Shown one piece after another: positions 22,032 through 32,121 of a DNA stretch of 64,000 nt. The DNA is from Aquisphaera insulae. GTDB lineage: Bacteria; Planctomycetota; Planctomycetia; Isosphaerales; Isosphaeraceae. The first letter of the stretch is position 1. Each line of letters begins with the position of its first letter. The notes below the pieces were generated by a model. The model saw nothing but the letters and a program-made list of their open reading frames with translations, did no database searches and was not told the origin of the DNA. The stretch is from assembly GCF_011064615.1 (NCBI RefSeq), contig NZ_JAALJH010000003.1, positions 186,001-250,000 of the forward strand, given 5' to 3'. A program made the position numbers and the translations under genes.

Positions 22032-23843
22032 ATGCAAGACCTCAGCCTCCTCTTGACGCTCGCCGGCGGCCTCGGCGCGGCGCTGATCTGCGGGTACATC
22101 ACCTTCAAGCTCGGGCTCTCGCCGATCCTCGGGTACCTGATGGCGGGCCTCGTGGTCGGGCCGTACACGCCGGGGTTCACGGCCAACCAGCACATGGCCG
22201 ACCAGTTCGCCGAGGTCGGCGTGATCCTCCTGATGTTCGGCGTCGGGCTCCAGTTCCACGTCGAGGAGCTGCTGGCCGTGCGCCGGGTGGCGATCCCGGG
22301 CGCCGTGGGGCTGAGCCTGGCGGCGACGATCCTGGGGGCCATCATCGGGGTGGCCTACGGCTGGGGCTGGTCCGCCGGGATCGTCTTCGGGCTGGCCCTC
22401 TCCGTCGCCAGCACCGTCGTCCTGACCCGTGTGCTGGCGGAGAGCGGGGACCTCCAGACGCGGGCGGGGCACATCGCCATCGGCTGGCTGGTGGTGGAGG
22501 ACCTGTTCACGGTCGTCGTGCTCGTCCTGATGCCGGCGATCTTCGCCAAGGAGGTGAGCGGCTGGGGGCTGATCCTGGCCGTCGGCCTCGCGATGCTCAA
22601 GGTGGCCGTGATGGTCGGCCTGACGTTCGTGCTGGGGAACCGGATCATCCCCTGGATCCTCGACCGGGCGGCCCGGACTCGCTCCCGAGAGCTCTTCACC
22701 CTGACCGTGCTGGCGATCGCGCTGGGGATCGCCGTGGGCTCGGTCGAGCTCTTCGACGTCTCGGTCGCGCTGGGGGCGTTCCTGGCCGGGATGGTCGTCG
22801 GCCGGACCGAGTTCAGCCTCCGGGCCGCGACCGAGGCCCTGCCGATGCGGGATGCCTTCGCGGTGCTCTTCTTCGTGTCGGTGGGGATGCTCTTCCGGCC
22901 GAAGTTCCTGCTCGAGTCGCCGGGGCTGATCGCCTGGACGGTCGCCCTCGTGATGCTCGCCAAGCCGCTGGTGGCCTTCGCGATCGTGGCCTATTACCGG
23001 CTGCCGCTCCGGACGACCCTGTCGGTCAGCCTGGTGACCGGGCAGATCGGCGAGTTCTCGTTCATCCTGGCCACAGTCGGCGAGCAGCTCGGCGTGATCG
23101 ACGAGCGGGCGAGAAACGCCATCGTCGCGGCGGCCATCGTCTCGATCGCGGCCAACCCGCTGATCTACCGGCTGGTGGACCCGCTGACCCGGCTGCTCGG
23201 ACGGTTCCTGAAGCGGCCGGCCCCGGACGGAGTGCCGACCCGGCTGGAGGCCGCGGAGGGGATCGCGGAGGGGCACCGGGCCGAGGCCGACTCCTCGAAG
23301 GATGCACGCTTTCGGGCCGTGATCGTGGGCTACGGTCCGGTCGGCCAGACCCTGGCCCGGCTCCTGGACGAGAACCGGATCGAGCCGGTGATCATCGAGC
23401 TGAACGTGGACACGGTCCGCCGCCTCAATGCGGAGGGGACCGCGGCCATCTACGGCGACGCCGCCCGCCGCGAGACGCTCGAGAACGCCGGCGTGGCGGA
23501 CGCCGTGGCCCTGGTGATCGGCAGCTCGACGATGCAGGGGACCGCCGAGACCATCCGCCTCGCCCGCGAGCTGAACCCATCGATCGTGATCTTCGCCCGC
23601 TCCGCCTATCTCCGCGAGGTCGACGACCTCCGTCGGGCCGGCGCCGACGTCGCGTTTTCCGGCGAGGGCGAGGTGGCGCTGGCGATGACCGAGTCCCTCC
23701 TCCGCCACCTCCGCGCCACGCCCGACCAGATCGATCGCGAGCGGGCGAGGATCCGGGAGGAGCTGTTCGCCGGGAGGTCGACGCCGGAGGCCGTCGTTCA
23801 GGGCCGCGAGCTGAGAACAGACGAGAATCGCGATCCCACCTGA
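22032..23843 (+). CDS. Kef/YbaL-type monovalent cation:proton antiporter with RCK (TrkA-N) domain
   Basis: A 603-residue CPA2-family transporter. Ten or more membrane helices fill residues 1-390 (GYITFKLGLSPILGYLMAGL, GVGLQFHVEELLAV, ALSVASTVVLTRVLAE, AFLAGMVVGRTEFS). A cytosolic Rossmann domain follows from about 430 (AVIVGYGPVGQTLARLL, IYGDAARRETLENAGV) that would bind NAD(H) and gate transport. Start 22032 (MQDLSLLLTL) fits the family. ATG at 21996 would add 12 residues. It is monocistronic as far as can be seen. Confidence 0.92.
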   Translation: MQDLSLLLTLAGGLGAALICGYITFKLGLSPILGYLMAGLVVGPYTPGFTANQHMADQFAEVGVILLMFGVGLQFHVEELLAVRRVAIPGAVGLSLAATILGAIIGVAYGWGWSAGIVFGLALSVASTVVLTRVLAESGDLQTRAGHIAIGWLVVEDLFTVVVLVLMPAIFAKEVSGWGLILAVGLAMLKVAVMVGLTFVLGNRIIPWILDRAARTRSRELFTLTVLAIALGIAVGSVELFDVSVALGAFLAGMVVGRTEFSLRAATEALPMRDAFAVLFFVSVGMLFRPKFLLESPGLIAWTVALVMLAKPLVAFAIVAYYRLPLRTTLSVSLVTGQIGEFSFILATVGEQLGVIDERARNAIVAAAIVSIAANPLIYRLVDPLTRLLGRFLKRPAPDGVPTRLEAAEGIAEGHRAEADSSKDARFRAVIVGYGPVGQTLARLLDENRIEPVIIELNVDTVRRLNAEGTAAIYGDAARRETLENAGVADAVALVIGSSTMQGTAETIRLARELNPSIVIFARSAYLREVDDLRRAGADVAFSGEGEVALAMTESLLRHLRATPDQIDRERARIREELFAGRSTPEAVVQGRELRTDENRDPT

Positions 23844-23937
23844 AGCCATCCGCCATTGTGGCAGCCTAACCAAACCGCAAGACTCGACAGCACGCCACAA
23901 CGGACTTTTCCACAAGCACTTGCGTTCCGAGGCGAGT

Positions 23938-23954
23938 TCGGCACAAATCGTGCT
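23938..23954 (+). promoter_or_regulatory. Candidate sigma-54-like (-24/-12) promoter upstream of htpG
   Basis: The element CGGCACAAATCGTGCT (23939-23954) has GG at 23940-23941 and GC at 23952-23953, exactly 12 bases apart. It matches 9 of the 12 defined positions of the TGGCACG-N4-TTGCW consensus. It lies about 90 bases before htpG. The GCAC/GTGC inverted symmetry could instead be a repressor site. Confidence 0.35.
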
Positions 23955-24044
23955 TAGAGGAAGAAGCTCGATGCGATCCGGACCATCCGGAGACGAGTCG
24001 AACATGGCCCCTTTCACGGGGCGGCCCCTGTATCGGTGACGACG

Positions 24045-25991
<1,947 letters not shown>

Positions 25992-26135
25992 ACGGCCGAG
26001 GCTCATCTCTCGCGAGGGGCGTCTTCGCTGTCGCTTGACGCCCCCTCGAATCGGGTCGATGATACAGGGAGCTCGACGCGATACGACGCCAGGCCGGCCC
26101 GCAGCCGAAACGCACCGCATCAAGAGGTTCGAGGC

Positions 26136-26375
26136 ATGTCCACGATCCTGAACATCGATGAAGTCCAGAGCCGGCTCCGAGAGCTGATCCTGCGTCTCGG
26201 TCCCGGAGAAGAGGTCATCATCACCGAAGGCCAGACGCCCGTTGCTCGTATCGTGGGCGAATCCAGGAAGCCAGCAGCCCGCCTGCGCCCGCCTCCGGGA
26301 CTGGGCAAGGGATACATCAGCGTCGTCTCGGACGACGACGAACATCTCGGTGCCTTCCAGGATTACATGCCGTGA
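26136..26375 (+). CDS. Antitoxin of the Phd/YefM or VapB type
   Basis: A 79-residue protein with the Phd/YefM-like N-terminal fold (MSTILNIDEVQSRLRELI, then GEEVIITEGQTPVARIV) that would bind DNA as a dimer. A C-terminal arm (GYISVVSDDDEHLGAFQDYMP) would wrap the toxin. It overlaps the PIN toxin gene by GTGA, the classical arrangement for autoregulated toxin-antitoxin pairs. Confidence 0.87.
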   Translation: MSTILNIDEVQSRLRELILRLGPGEEVIITEGQTPVARIVGESRKPAARLRPPPGLGKGYISVVSDDDEHLGAFQDYMP

Positions 26376-26764
26376 GACTGTTGCTCGACACTCACGCCAT
26401 GTACTGGTACGTGGATGGGTCGTCGCAGCTTAGCGAGACGGCCCGATCGTTGATCCAGGATCTGGACAGCGAGGTTCTGATCAGTCCCGCCTCCTACTGG
26501 GAAATCGCCATCAAGGTTAGCATCGGCAAGTTGACCTTGAACCGTCCCTACGAGGATTTCCTCGGGCTGGTGGTCAACGACTATGGATTTCGGATCCTGC
26601 CCATTGAACCCGCGCATACGGTGTTCCTGAGCCGAATGCCCTTCGTCCCTGGCCACAAGGATCCCTTCGATCGGCTCCTGGCCGCCCAGGCGATCGTCGA
26701 ACAGATCCCGATCGTCAGCGTCGACCTGGCGTTGGACGCGTATGGTGTGACTCGATTCTGGTAA
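26372..26764 (+). CDS. vapC: VapC-type PIN-domain toxin ribonuclease (GTG start)
   Basis: A 130-residue PIN domain. The acidic metal-binding residues can be placed at D6 (LLLDTHAM), E44 (SYWEIAIK), D97/D100 (HKDPFDRLLAAQA) and D118 (VSVDLALDAYG). It is likely a sequence-specific RNase neutralised by the upstream antitoxin. GTG at 26372 overlaps the antitoxin stop. The length is normal, and no key residue is missing. Confidence 0.9.
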   Translation: MRLLLDTHAMYWYVDGSSQLSETARSLIQDLDSEVLISPASYWEIAIKVSIGKLTLNRPYEDFLGLVVNDYGFRILPIEPAHTVFLSRMPFVPGHKDPFDRLLAAQAIVEQIPIVSVDLALDAYGVTRFW

Positions 26765-26803
26765 GACATCGCCGCCGTCCGGCGATCGACGCATGACTTG
26801 CAA

Positions 26804-26863
26804 GGATGTTCCCCTGGAGGGTGCGTCCGCTCCAGGCTTGACACGCACTCCAGGGAAACATCC
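26804..26863. terminator. Long inverted repeat between convergent vapC and ABC-permease genes
   Basis: GGATGTT at 26804-26810 plus CCCTGGAG and TGCGT pair with ACGCA, CTCCAGGG and AACATCC at 26843-26863. That gives about 20 bp, with one mismatch and a 2-base bulge around a 16-base loop. It sits exactly between two convergent genes, so a bidirectional terminator or mRNA-end structure is likely. It lacks a T run. A smaller 7-bp hairpin lies at 26768-26786. Confidence 0.7.
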
Positions 26864-26880
26864 CCTCGCCGGATTGTCTT

Positions 26881-29778
26881 CTACTTCGGCGGCCGCACGT
26901 TGTCCGCTAGCGGGAAGATCAGGTCGCCGGGGATGCCTCCCCAGTACCCGTTGTCCTGGGCGTGGCCGTCAACCCGGTCCCAGCCCACGCTGTAGAGGAG
27001 CCGATGGCCGCTCGTCGACCGGTTCTGAAAGACCGCCGACGGAGAGAGGAGGCTGAGATCCTCCAGCGGGATCAGTTTCTGCCCGTCCGAGGCGACATAG
27101 CCGAACGGCTTGTGCGGCCAGGTGAAGGGGTCGGCCGGCAGCTCGGGCAGGATGCCCTCCTTGAGGAGCTCGTCGAGCGATCCCGGCAGCTTGCCATCGT
27201 GCCGGGCCTGGTAGAGGCGCAGGCCCAGGATCTGGACGAGAGCCCGGCGGGAGACCTCGTTGGCGTCCACCTCCATCATGTACTGATGAGTATACGGCAA
27301 CGTCTTCTGAGCAAGGGGCGTCCACTGGATAAGGTCCGCCACCTGCTGGCCGGACAGAAACCGGCCCCCCCTGGTCCAGACGGCCAGGCCGTTCCAGGGA
27401 CTGGATCGCCAGGGCGCGACGCGTTCCGACTGGGCGACCGGCCGGTCCGCATCCTGGATGGCACCGGCCAGGAAGAGTCGGATGACCCGACCGAAGCGAG
27501 TTCGTTCCCAGGGCGTGGTCAGGAAGTCGTGGTAGAGCGCCTTCAGGGGGGTGACCTTCTCCTTCCTGCTCGCCTCCGGACTGAGTAGGTAGTCCTCCAC
27601 CTTCACGGCGAAGTCCGCGGAGGAAAGCTGATCCATGTTGCGGGCCATCACGGCCTCGGCCCGGTACGGATCTGCGGGGTCGGGGATCGCCTGGAACTCC
27701 TTGAACTGATCGAGGGCCGCCTTCAAGAGCTCGGGCGTCTGCCTCGCGTCGGCCGCCCAGTTCATGGCCAGCCAGAGGGCCGTTTGCTCAGCATCCTGGC
27801 CGCTCTGGGCGATGAACAGGGGGACGACTCCGGACTGCTGCCGGGCCATCCGAAAGACGGCGATGATGTCCTCCCAGGCCCCCTTGAGGTCGCCATCGGC
27901 CCGTCGCTTGCGTGCCGAATCGGCCAGGAGCATCCGCAAGTTCCACATGTTCGGGAAGCCCGACATCGCCGATAGGGGGGTCCGATGGCTGATATCCACG
28001 AACTGGCAGGCGGGCATCGCCGCGGCCTTGCGAATGAACGGCAGAAGGTCCGCGTTCTCTGCAAGGCTCGAGAGCACCTGCTCCTTGTTGTTCTCCTTGA
28101 TGACAACCTGGGATATCGTCCTTCCCGCCCTCAGTCGAAGCACCCGACTCGAGTCCGCGTAAACCTCGGCGGCATTTTCCGCCTTCGGGACCGCCGCGGG
28201 GATGCGGACCGCGAATAGATGGGCGTCCACATCCGGCGGCAGCGTCGGGACGTTCCAGGCCCGTTCCGCGACATAGCCTGCAAAGAGAAGGACGCTCGCC
28301 GCAGCTCCCAGGCCGATCAACCGGGCCCAACGTCCCAGGCCGGGCCGCTCCAGCAGCCAGTCCCACCGCCAGAGGAAGCTGACCGCCAGGATCGTAGGCG
28401 GGATCGCGATCATGGTCCAGGGACCGACCAGCGAGGCACTGATGGCCCCGCCGACCACCACGGCCAGGATGATGAAGCCCAGCACGGCCATCGCACCGGC
28501 CATGATCCCGCGACGAAACGCCATGCCGCTGAGCGCCCCGACGGCCATCGGCGTCAGCCAGATCATCAGGGCGCCCAGGATGATCACCGCGGACGTCTCT
28601 GGGGCGGACCAGACTCGATTGAGCCGGGCCAGGAAGCTATCCGACGTCATCCAGAGGTACGCGACCAGGCCCAGCGTCCAGATCGCCAGCAAGGGCAACA
28701 CCCACAACACCAGCCGAACCAGCCAGACGACGCCGGGCCGGGCGCCGTGGCCCGCCAGCATCCTCGGAGTCCCGGCCCGCGTCTCCATCCCGAACGCGTT
28801 CAGCCCGACCAGGAGGGCCACGATGCCGTTCATCAGGAGCCAGAGCCCGTAGACCTCCTGTCCCACCCCGAAGAACTGGTAGAACATCGGGGTCACGACG
28901 CCAAGTAGCAGCAGCCAGGGCGCGACCGATCGGACCTCGCGGAAGGCCTGCCAGGCGATCCGCGACGCGGCCGACCATCCCCAGGCGGGACGGCCCATGG
29001 CCAGGCCGGCCGTCGTCCGCTCCGCATCGGCGACGGCAGATCGTCGCGACCGAGGGGATGGCTCACGCACGGCGACGAGCGGACGCGTGGGGGGGCCGGT
29101 GCGGAGGAAGGCCAGGTACGAGGCGACCGTGAGGACGACGGCGATCGCCAGACTCGCGAGGACGGGGATCGTCCGAGACTGCCCCGCGTAGACCGGGGAA
29201 ACGGACAGCGGAGATGCCAGGATCGACGTCACGATCGCCAGCGTCGCCGCCAGCAGGACGTTCTTCATCCACGACGACCAGAAGAGCCCGTTGCCGATCA
29301 CCACGACCAGGACGAGGAGGCCGAGTCCGAGGACCACCCAGGGAGGCCAGTAGGTCGCGGTCGACAGCATGCGCCCGCCATCGGGAGTCACGACATCGGG
29401 AGCCATCCTGTGCCAGCCGTCGGGGGCCAGCCCCGCGCAGAGGAACAGGAACAGCCCCAGCGCCGCCGCGGTCGCCAGCGCGAATGAGGACTTGGCCAGC
29501 CAGACCTCCCGGCGAGGCGCCGGGAGCGTGTCCAGCAACGTCATCGTCCGGGCCTCTCGCTCCCCCGCGAAGGCCGCCGTCGCGGCCAGGCACGCGTAGA
29601 GGGCGGCCCAGAAGAGCGCCATGCCCAGGAGGAAGCCGTTGCGGACTTCTTCCGGGGAATAGCGGACGAAGATCCCATCGATGCAGAGCGCGAAGGCCGC
29701 GACGATCCCCCACATCGGGAGGAGCTGCCGGGCGTCCTTCCACCACAAACGACCGACCATGAGAGGAGCCTCCGTCAT
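26881..29778 (-). CDS. ABC-2-type transporter permease fused to a large extracytoplasmic/pseudopilin-like C-terminal region
   Basis: A 965-residue protein. The first about 500 residues hold some twelve hydrophobic segments in two blocks (from MVGRLWWKDARQLLPMWG; second block from IAWQAFREVRSVAPWLLLLG), as in duplicated ABC-2 permeases. The last segment is near 500-520. The remaining about 445 residues are soluble. Their end (GLRLYQARHDGKLPGSLDEL, YSVGWDRVDGHAQDNG, GDLIFPL) resembles the C-termini of planctomycete type II pseudopilin-like proteins. It lies directly downstream of the ATPase gene, which should power it. The substrate is unknown. Confidence 0.85.
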   Translation of the reverse strand: MTEAPLMVGRLWWKDARQLLPMWGIVAAFALCIDGIFVRYSPEEVRNGFLLGMALFWAALYACLAATAAFAGEREARTMTLLDTLPAPRREVWLAKSSFALATAAALGLFLFLCAGLAPDGWHRMAPDVVTPDGGRMLSTATYWPPWVVLGLGLLVLVVVIGNGLFWSSWMKNVLLAATLAIVTSILASPLSVSPVYAGQSRTIPVLASLAIAVVLTVASYLAFLRTGPPTRPLVAVREPSPRSRRSAVADAERTTAGLAMGRPAWGWSAASRIAWQAFREVRSVAPWLLLLGVVTPMFYQFFGVGQEVYGLWLLMNGIVALLVGLNAFGMETRAGTPRMLAGHGARPGVVWLVRLVLWVLPLLAIWTLGLVAYLWMTSDSFLARLNRVWSAPETSAVIILGALMIWLTPMAVGALSGMAFRRGIMAGAMAVLGFIILAVVVGGAISASLVGPWTMIAIPPTILAVSFLWRWDWLLERPGLGRWARLIGLGAAASVLLFAGYVAERAWNVPTLPPDVDAHLFAVRIPAAVPKAENAAEVYADSSRVLRLRAGRTISQVVIKENNKEQVLSSLAENADLLPFIRKAAAMPACQFVDISHRTPLSAMSGFPNMWNLRMLLADSARKRRADGDLKGAWEDIIAVFRMARQQSGVVPLFIAQSGQDAEQTALWLAMNWAADARQTPELLKAALDQFKEFQAIPDPADPYRAEAVMARNMDQLSSADFAVKVEDYLLSPEASRKEKVTPLKALYHDFLTTPWERTRFGRVIRLFLAGAIQDADRPVAQSERVAPWRSSPWNGLAVWTRGGRFLSGQQVADLIQWTPLAQKTLPYTHQYMMEVDANEVSRRALVQILGLRLYQARHDGKLPGSLDELLKEGILPELPADPFTWPHKPFGYVASDGQKLIPLEDLSLLSPSAVFQNRSTSGHRLLYSVGWDRVDGHAQDNGYWGGIPGDLIFPLADNVRPPK

Positions 29779-29808
29779 GGGTATGCAATCTCCGGAGTCC
29801 GCGCCACG

Positions 29809-30792
29809 TCAGGCCACCACGGCCGCGGGGGACGACGCGGCGGGCGACTGCGGGCGCCGGCCGCGCATGTATCCGATGTAGATTTCCTCGAGCGACGGCG
29901 ACTCGATCTGGACCGACTCCACGCCGGGCAACGACCGGACGGCCTCCGCCGCCCCATGATCGCGGGCGCGGACCAGCCAGTGGGCCTGCCTCGGGGCGTC
30001 GGCCGCGTCGATCAGCTCGACCGGGAGACCGGCCGGAGGCGCCTCGGGATGATCCCGGCCGGTGAACGTGATCGCCAGCAGGAACGTCCGGGCCTTGAGC
30101 GTCTCCAGCGGCTCGGCCAGGATCAGCTTCCCCTGGTGGACGAGCGCGATGTGACTGGCCACGCGCTCGACCTCGCCGAGCTGATGGCTCGAGAGGAGCA
30201 CGGTCCTGCCTTCCGCGGCGATGTCCACCATGCTCTCCAGGAACTCGCGACGGACCATCGCGTCCAGGCCCGAGGTCGGCTCATCGAGCACCAGCAAGGG
30301 CGGCTCTCCGGCGAGGGCCAGCGAGAGCGAGACCTTCGCCTTCATCCCCTTCGAGAGTGCCTTGATCTTCCGCTTGGGCGGCAGGCCGAAGCCCTGAATG
30401 AGCTGGGCATAGCGGGCCTGGTAGGCCCCCGTGCCGGTGGTCGCGTCGGGGTGGAAACCGGCCGCGAACCAGCCGATCTCGGACACGGTCATCCAGTCAT
30501 AGAGCGCCGGCTGCTCCGGCACGTAGCCGAGCTTGCGGCGGACCTCGATCCCCTGCCGCGCCGGGTCCATGCCCAGCACGCTCACGGAGCCGCCGTCGGC
30601 CGCGAGCAGCCCGAGGATGACCTGGATCGTCGTCGTCTTCCCCGCGCCGTTCTCGCCGAGCAGCCCGAAGACCGAGCCTTCCGGCACGTCCAGCGACAGG
30701 CCGTCCACCGCGACGTGGCCGCGATACCGCTTGGTCATGTTCTGGATCCGGATCGCGGATCCCGAGCCGTCCTTCATGGTTGTCGCCGTCAT
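29809..30792 (-). CDS. ABC transporter ATP-binding protein
   Basis: A 327-residue ATPase. It has Walker A GENGAGKTT, Q-loop in PEQPALYDW, a signature LSKGMKAKVSLSLAL (LSKGM instead of LSGGQ, common in ABC-2 exporters), Walker B LLVLDEPTSGLD and switch His in LSSHQ. The C-terminal about 90 residues form a CcmA-type accessory domain. I chose ATG at 30792 because it overlaps the stop of the upstream GntR gene (ATGA). The longer frame to 30840 has a low-complexity Gly/Arg lead. It partners the permease downstream, with a 30-base gap. Confidence 0.93.
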   Translation of the reverse strand: MTATTMKDGSGSAIRIQNMTKRYRGHVAVDGLSLDVPEGSVFGLLGENGAGKTTTIQVILGLLAADGGSVSVLGMDPARQGIEVRRKLGYVPEQPALYDWMTVSEIGWFAAGFHPDATTGTGAYQARYAQLIQGFGLPPKRKIKALSKGMKAKVSLSLALAGEPPLLVLDEPTSGLDAMVRREFLESMVDIAAEGRTVLLSSHQLGEVERVASHIALVHQGKLILAEPLETLKARTFLLAITFTGRDHPEAPPAGLPVELIDAADAPRQAHWLVRARDHGAAEAVRSLPGVESVQIESPSLEEIYIGYMRGRRPQSPAASSPAAVVA

Positions 30793-31202
30793 GCGCCCCT
30801 CCCCGCCGCCCCGTTCGCGGCCGCCTTCCCCCTGGCCCACTCCTCGTGCAGGACCGTTTCAATCTCCGCCGGATCGAGCCCGGTCCCCCGCGCGTCGTCG
30901 ATCGCCGACCGGAGCCGGTCGCGGACGAACTCCTTGCGGGCGGCCTTGCAACGCTCGACCGCGCCATCGGCCACCTGCAAGCCCGTCCCGCGGACGGCCT
31001 CCAGCAGCCCCTCGGTTTGCAGCTCCCGATACGCCCGGGCCACCGTGTTCGGGTTCACCACCAGTTGCTTGGAAAGCTCGCGGACCGAGGGCACCATCTC
31101 CCCCGGCCGCAGCACCCCCGAGGCCACCGCGAACTTAACCCGGTCCCCGATCTGCCCGTAGATCGGCCGGCCGTCCGCCGCCCCCACGTCGAGAAGGATC
31201 AT
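30789..31202 (-). CDS. GntR-family transcriptional regulator, YtrA-like
   Basis: A 137-residue short GntR regulator. The winged helix-turn-helix comes first (PIYGQIGDRVKFAVASGVLRPG, SVRELSKQLVVNPNTVARAY, RELQTEGLLEAVRGTGLQV). A helical tail of about 60 residues follows, with no ligand-binding domain, as in YtrA-type regulators that control ABC exporters. TAGGAGGT lies upstream of the ATG at 31202. It is first gene of the regulator-ATPase-permease operon. A palindrome over its promoter suggests autorepression. Confidence 0.93.
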   Translation of the reverse strand: MILLDVGAADGRPIYGQIGDRVKFAVASGVLRPGEMVPSVRELSKQLVVNPNTVARAYRELQTEGLLEAVRGTGLQVADGAVERCKAARKEFVRDRLRSAIDDARGTGLDPAEIETVLHEEWARGKAAANGAAGRGA

Positions 31203-31215
31203 CGGTTTGACCTCC

Positions 31216-31241
31216 TACTGTTCTACGTCACTAGCACAGTA
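31216..31241. promoter_or_regulatory. Probable GntR operator palindrome
   Basis: TACTGT at 31216-31221 and ACAGTA at 31236-31241 form a perfect inverted repeat with a 14-base centre. It overlaps the -10 box and transcription start of the GntR-ABC operon, the position expected for an autorepressor site. Confidence 0.65.
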
Positions 31242-31266
31242 TTGATGCGGTTCGGACAACTGTCAA
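31238..31266 (-). promoter_or_regulatory. Promoter of the GntR-ABC operon
   Basis: On the minus strand TTGACA (31261-31266) and AATACT (31238-31243) are 17 bases apart, about 30 bases before the GntR ribosome site. The -35 box is a perfect consensus. Confidence 0.75.
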
Positions 31267-31337
31267 GAGGGGACATGCTTTTCCTGAGGTGGGACCTGGC
31301 GAGTTCCTTGATCTTCCGAGGCTCAAAGGCAGGCGCC

Positions 31338-31346
31338 TGGTATAAT
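31338..31346 (+). promoter_or_regulatory. Extended -10 promoter of the DUF433/DUF5615 pair
   Basis: TGGTATAAT (31338-31346) is a perfect TATAAT with an upstream TGn extension. It lies about 63 bases before the antitoxin start. No good -35 box is present, as expected for extended -10 promoters. Confidence 0.6.
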
Positions 31347-31409
31347 TGCGCGGGGAAGAGTCGTCGAAATGTCTCGGGTCGAGATGGCCACGGAAAGGAG
31401 GCGATTCGC

Positions 31410-31640
31410 ATGGAAGATCTTACGCGGATCACGCTTGATCCTTCGGTGATGGGGGGGAAGGCTTGCATCCGAGGATTACGGGTTACGGTCAGCACGGTGA
31501 TCGGCCTTCTGGCAGCCGGGCGCTCGCGTGAGGAAATCCTCGGGGCTTATCCCTATCTCGAGTCGGAGGACATCGACCAGGCCCTGGCCTATGCCTCCTG
31601 GCGAGTCGATGAACGGGAGGTCGATCTCATCGACGCATGA
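31410..31640 (+). CDS. DUF433-family putative antitoxin
   Basis: A 76-residue protein with the DUF433 pattern: TRITLDPSVMGGKACIRGLRV, TVSTVIGLLAAGRSREEIL, YPYLESEDIDQALAYA. DUF433 proteins are helix-turn-helix-containing VapB45-like antitoxins usually paired with DUF5615 PIN-like proteins, as here. AAAGGAGG precedes ATG 31410 at good spacing. The stop overlaps the next gene by ATGA. Confidence 0.92.
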   Translation: MEDLTRITLDPSVMGGKACIRGLRVTVSTVIGLLAAGRSREEILGAYPYLESEDIDQALAYASWRVDEREVDLIDA

Positions 31641-32017
31641 GCGTACAAATTCTCATCGACATGAATCTTGCTCCGGAATGGGCTGCATTCCTGAGCAACG
31701 CCGGTTGGTCGGCAGTGCACTGGTCCACCGTCGGAGATCCCAAAGCACCGGATCGGGAGATCATGGCCTGGGCCGTCGACCATGGTTTTGTCGTATTCAC
31801 GCATGACCTGGACTTCGGGGCCTTGCTCGCGCTGACTCGTGCCCGCGGGCCGAGCGTGCTCCAGATCCGCGGGCGCAACGTCCTGCCCGACCACATGGGT
31901 CGGATCATCCTCGCCGTCCTTCGCCAGACTGAGGTCCGGCTCGAGGAAGGAGCGCTCGTCACGGTGGACGAGCGGCGACACCGGATAAGAATCCTGCCAA
32001 TCTCATTCACTCCTTGA
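31637..32017 (+). CDS. DUF5615 PIN-like putative toxin
   Basis: A 126-residue protein of the DUF5615/Mut7-C-like PIN superfamily. It has ILIDMNLAPEWAAFLSNAGW near the N-terminus, then GDPKAPDREIMAWAVDHGFV and FTHDLDFGALLA, carrying the conserved acidic residues of a metal-dependent RNase fold. It is translationally coupled to the DUF433 antitoxin, so it is a complete second toxin-antitoxin pair in the window. Confidence 0.9.
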   Translation: MSVQILIDMNLAPEWAAFLSNAGWSAVHWSTVGDPKAPDREIMAWAVDHGFVVFTHDLDFGALLALTRARGPSVLQIRGRNVLPDHMGRIILAVLRQTEVRLEEGALVTVDERRHRIRILPISFTP

Positions 32018-32121
32018 CGGCATCGCACGATCCAGGTATCGGAGGCGGAATTGAGATAAAATCGGTCCCGTGATCGCTCATTCCTCCGTCGCTGGAGGTC
32101 CCTTTTCGAGGGCTCATCGCC

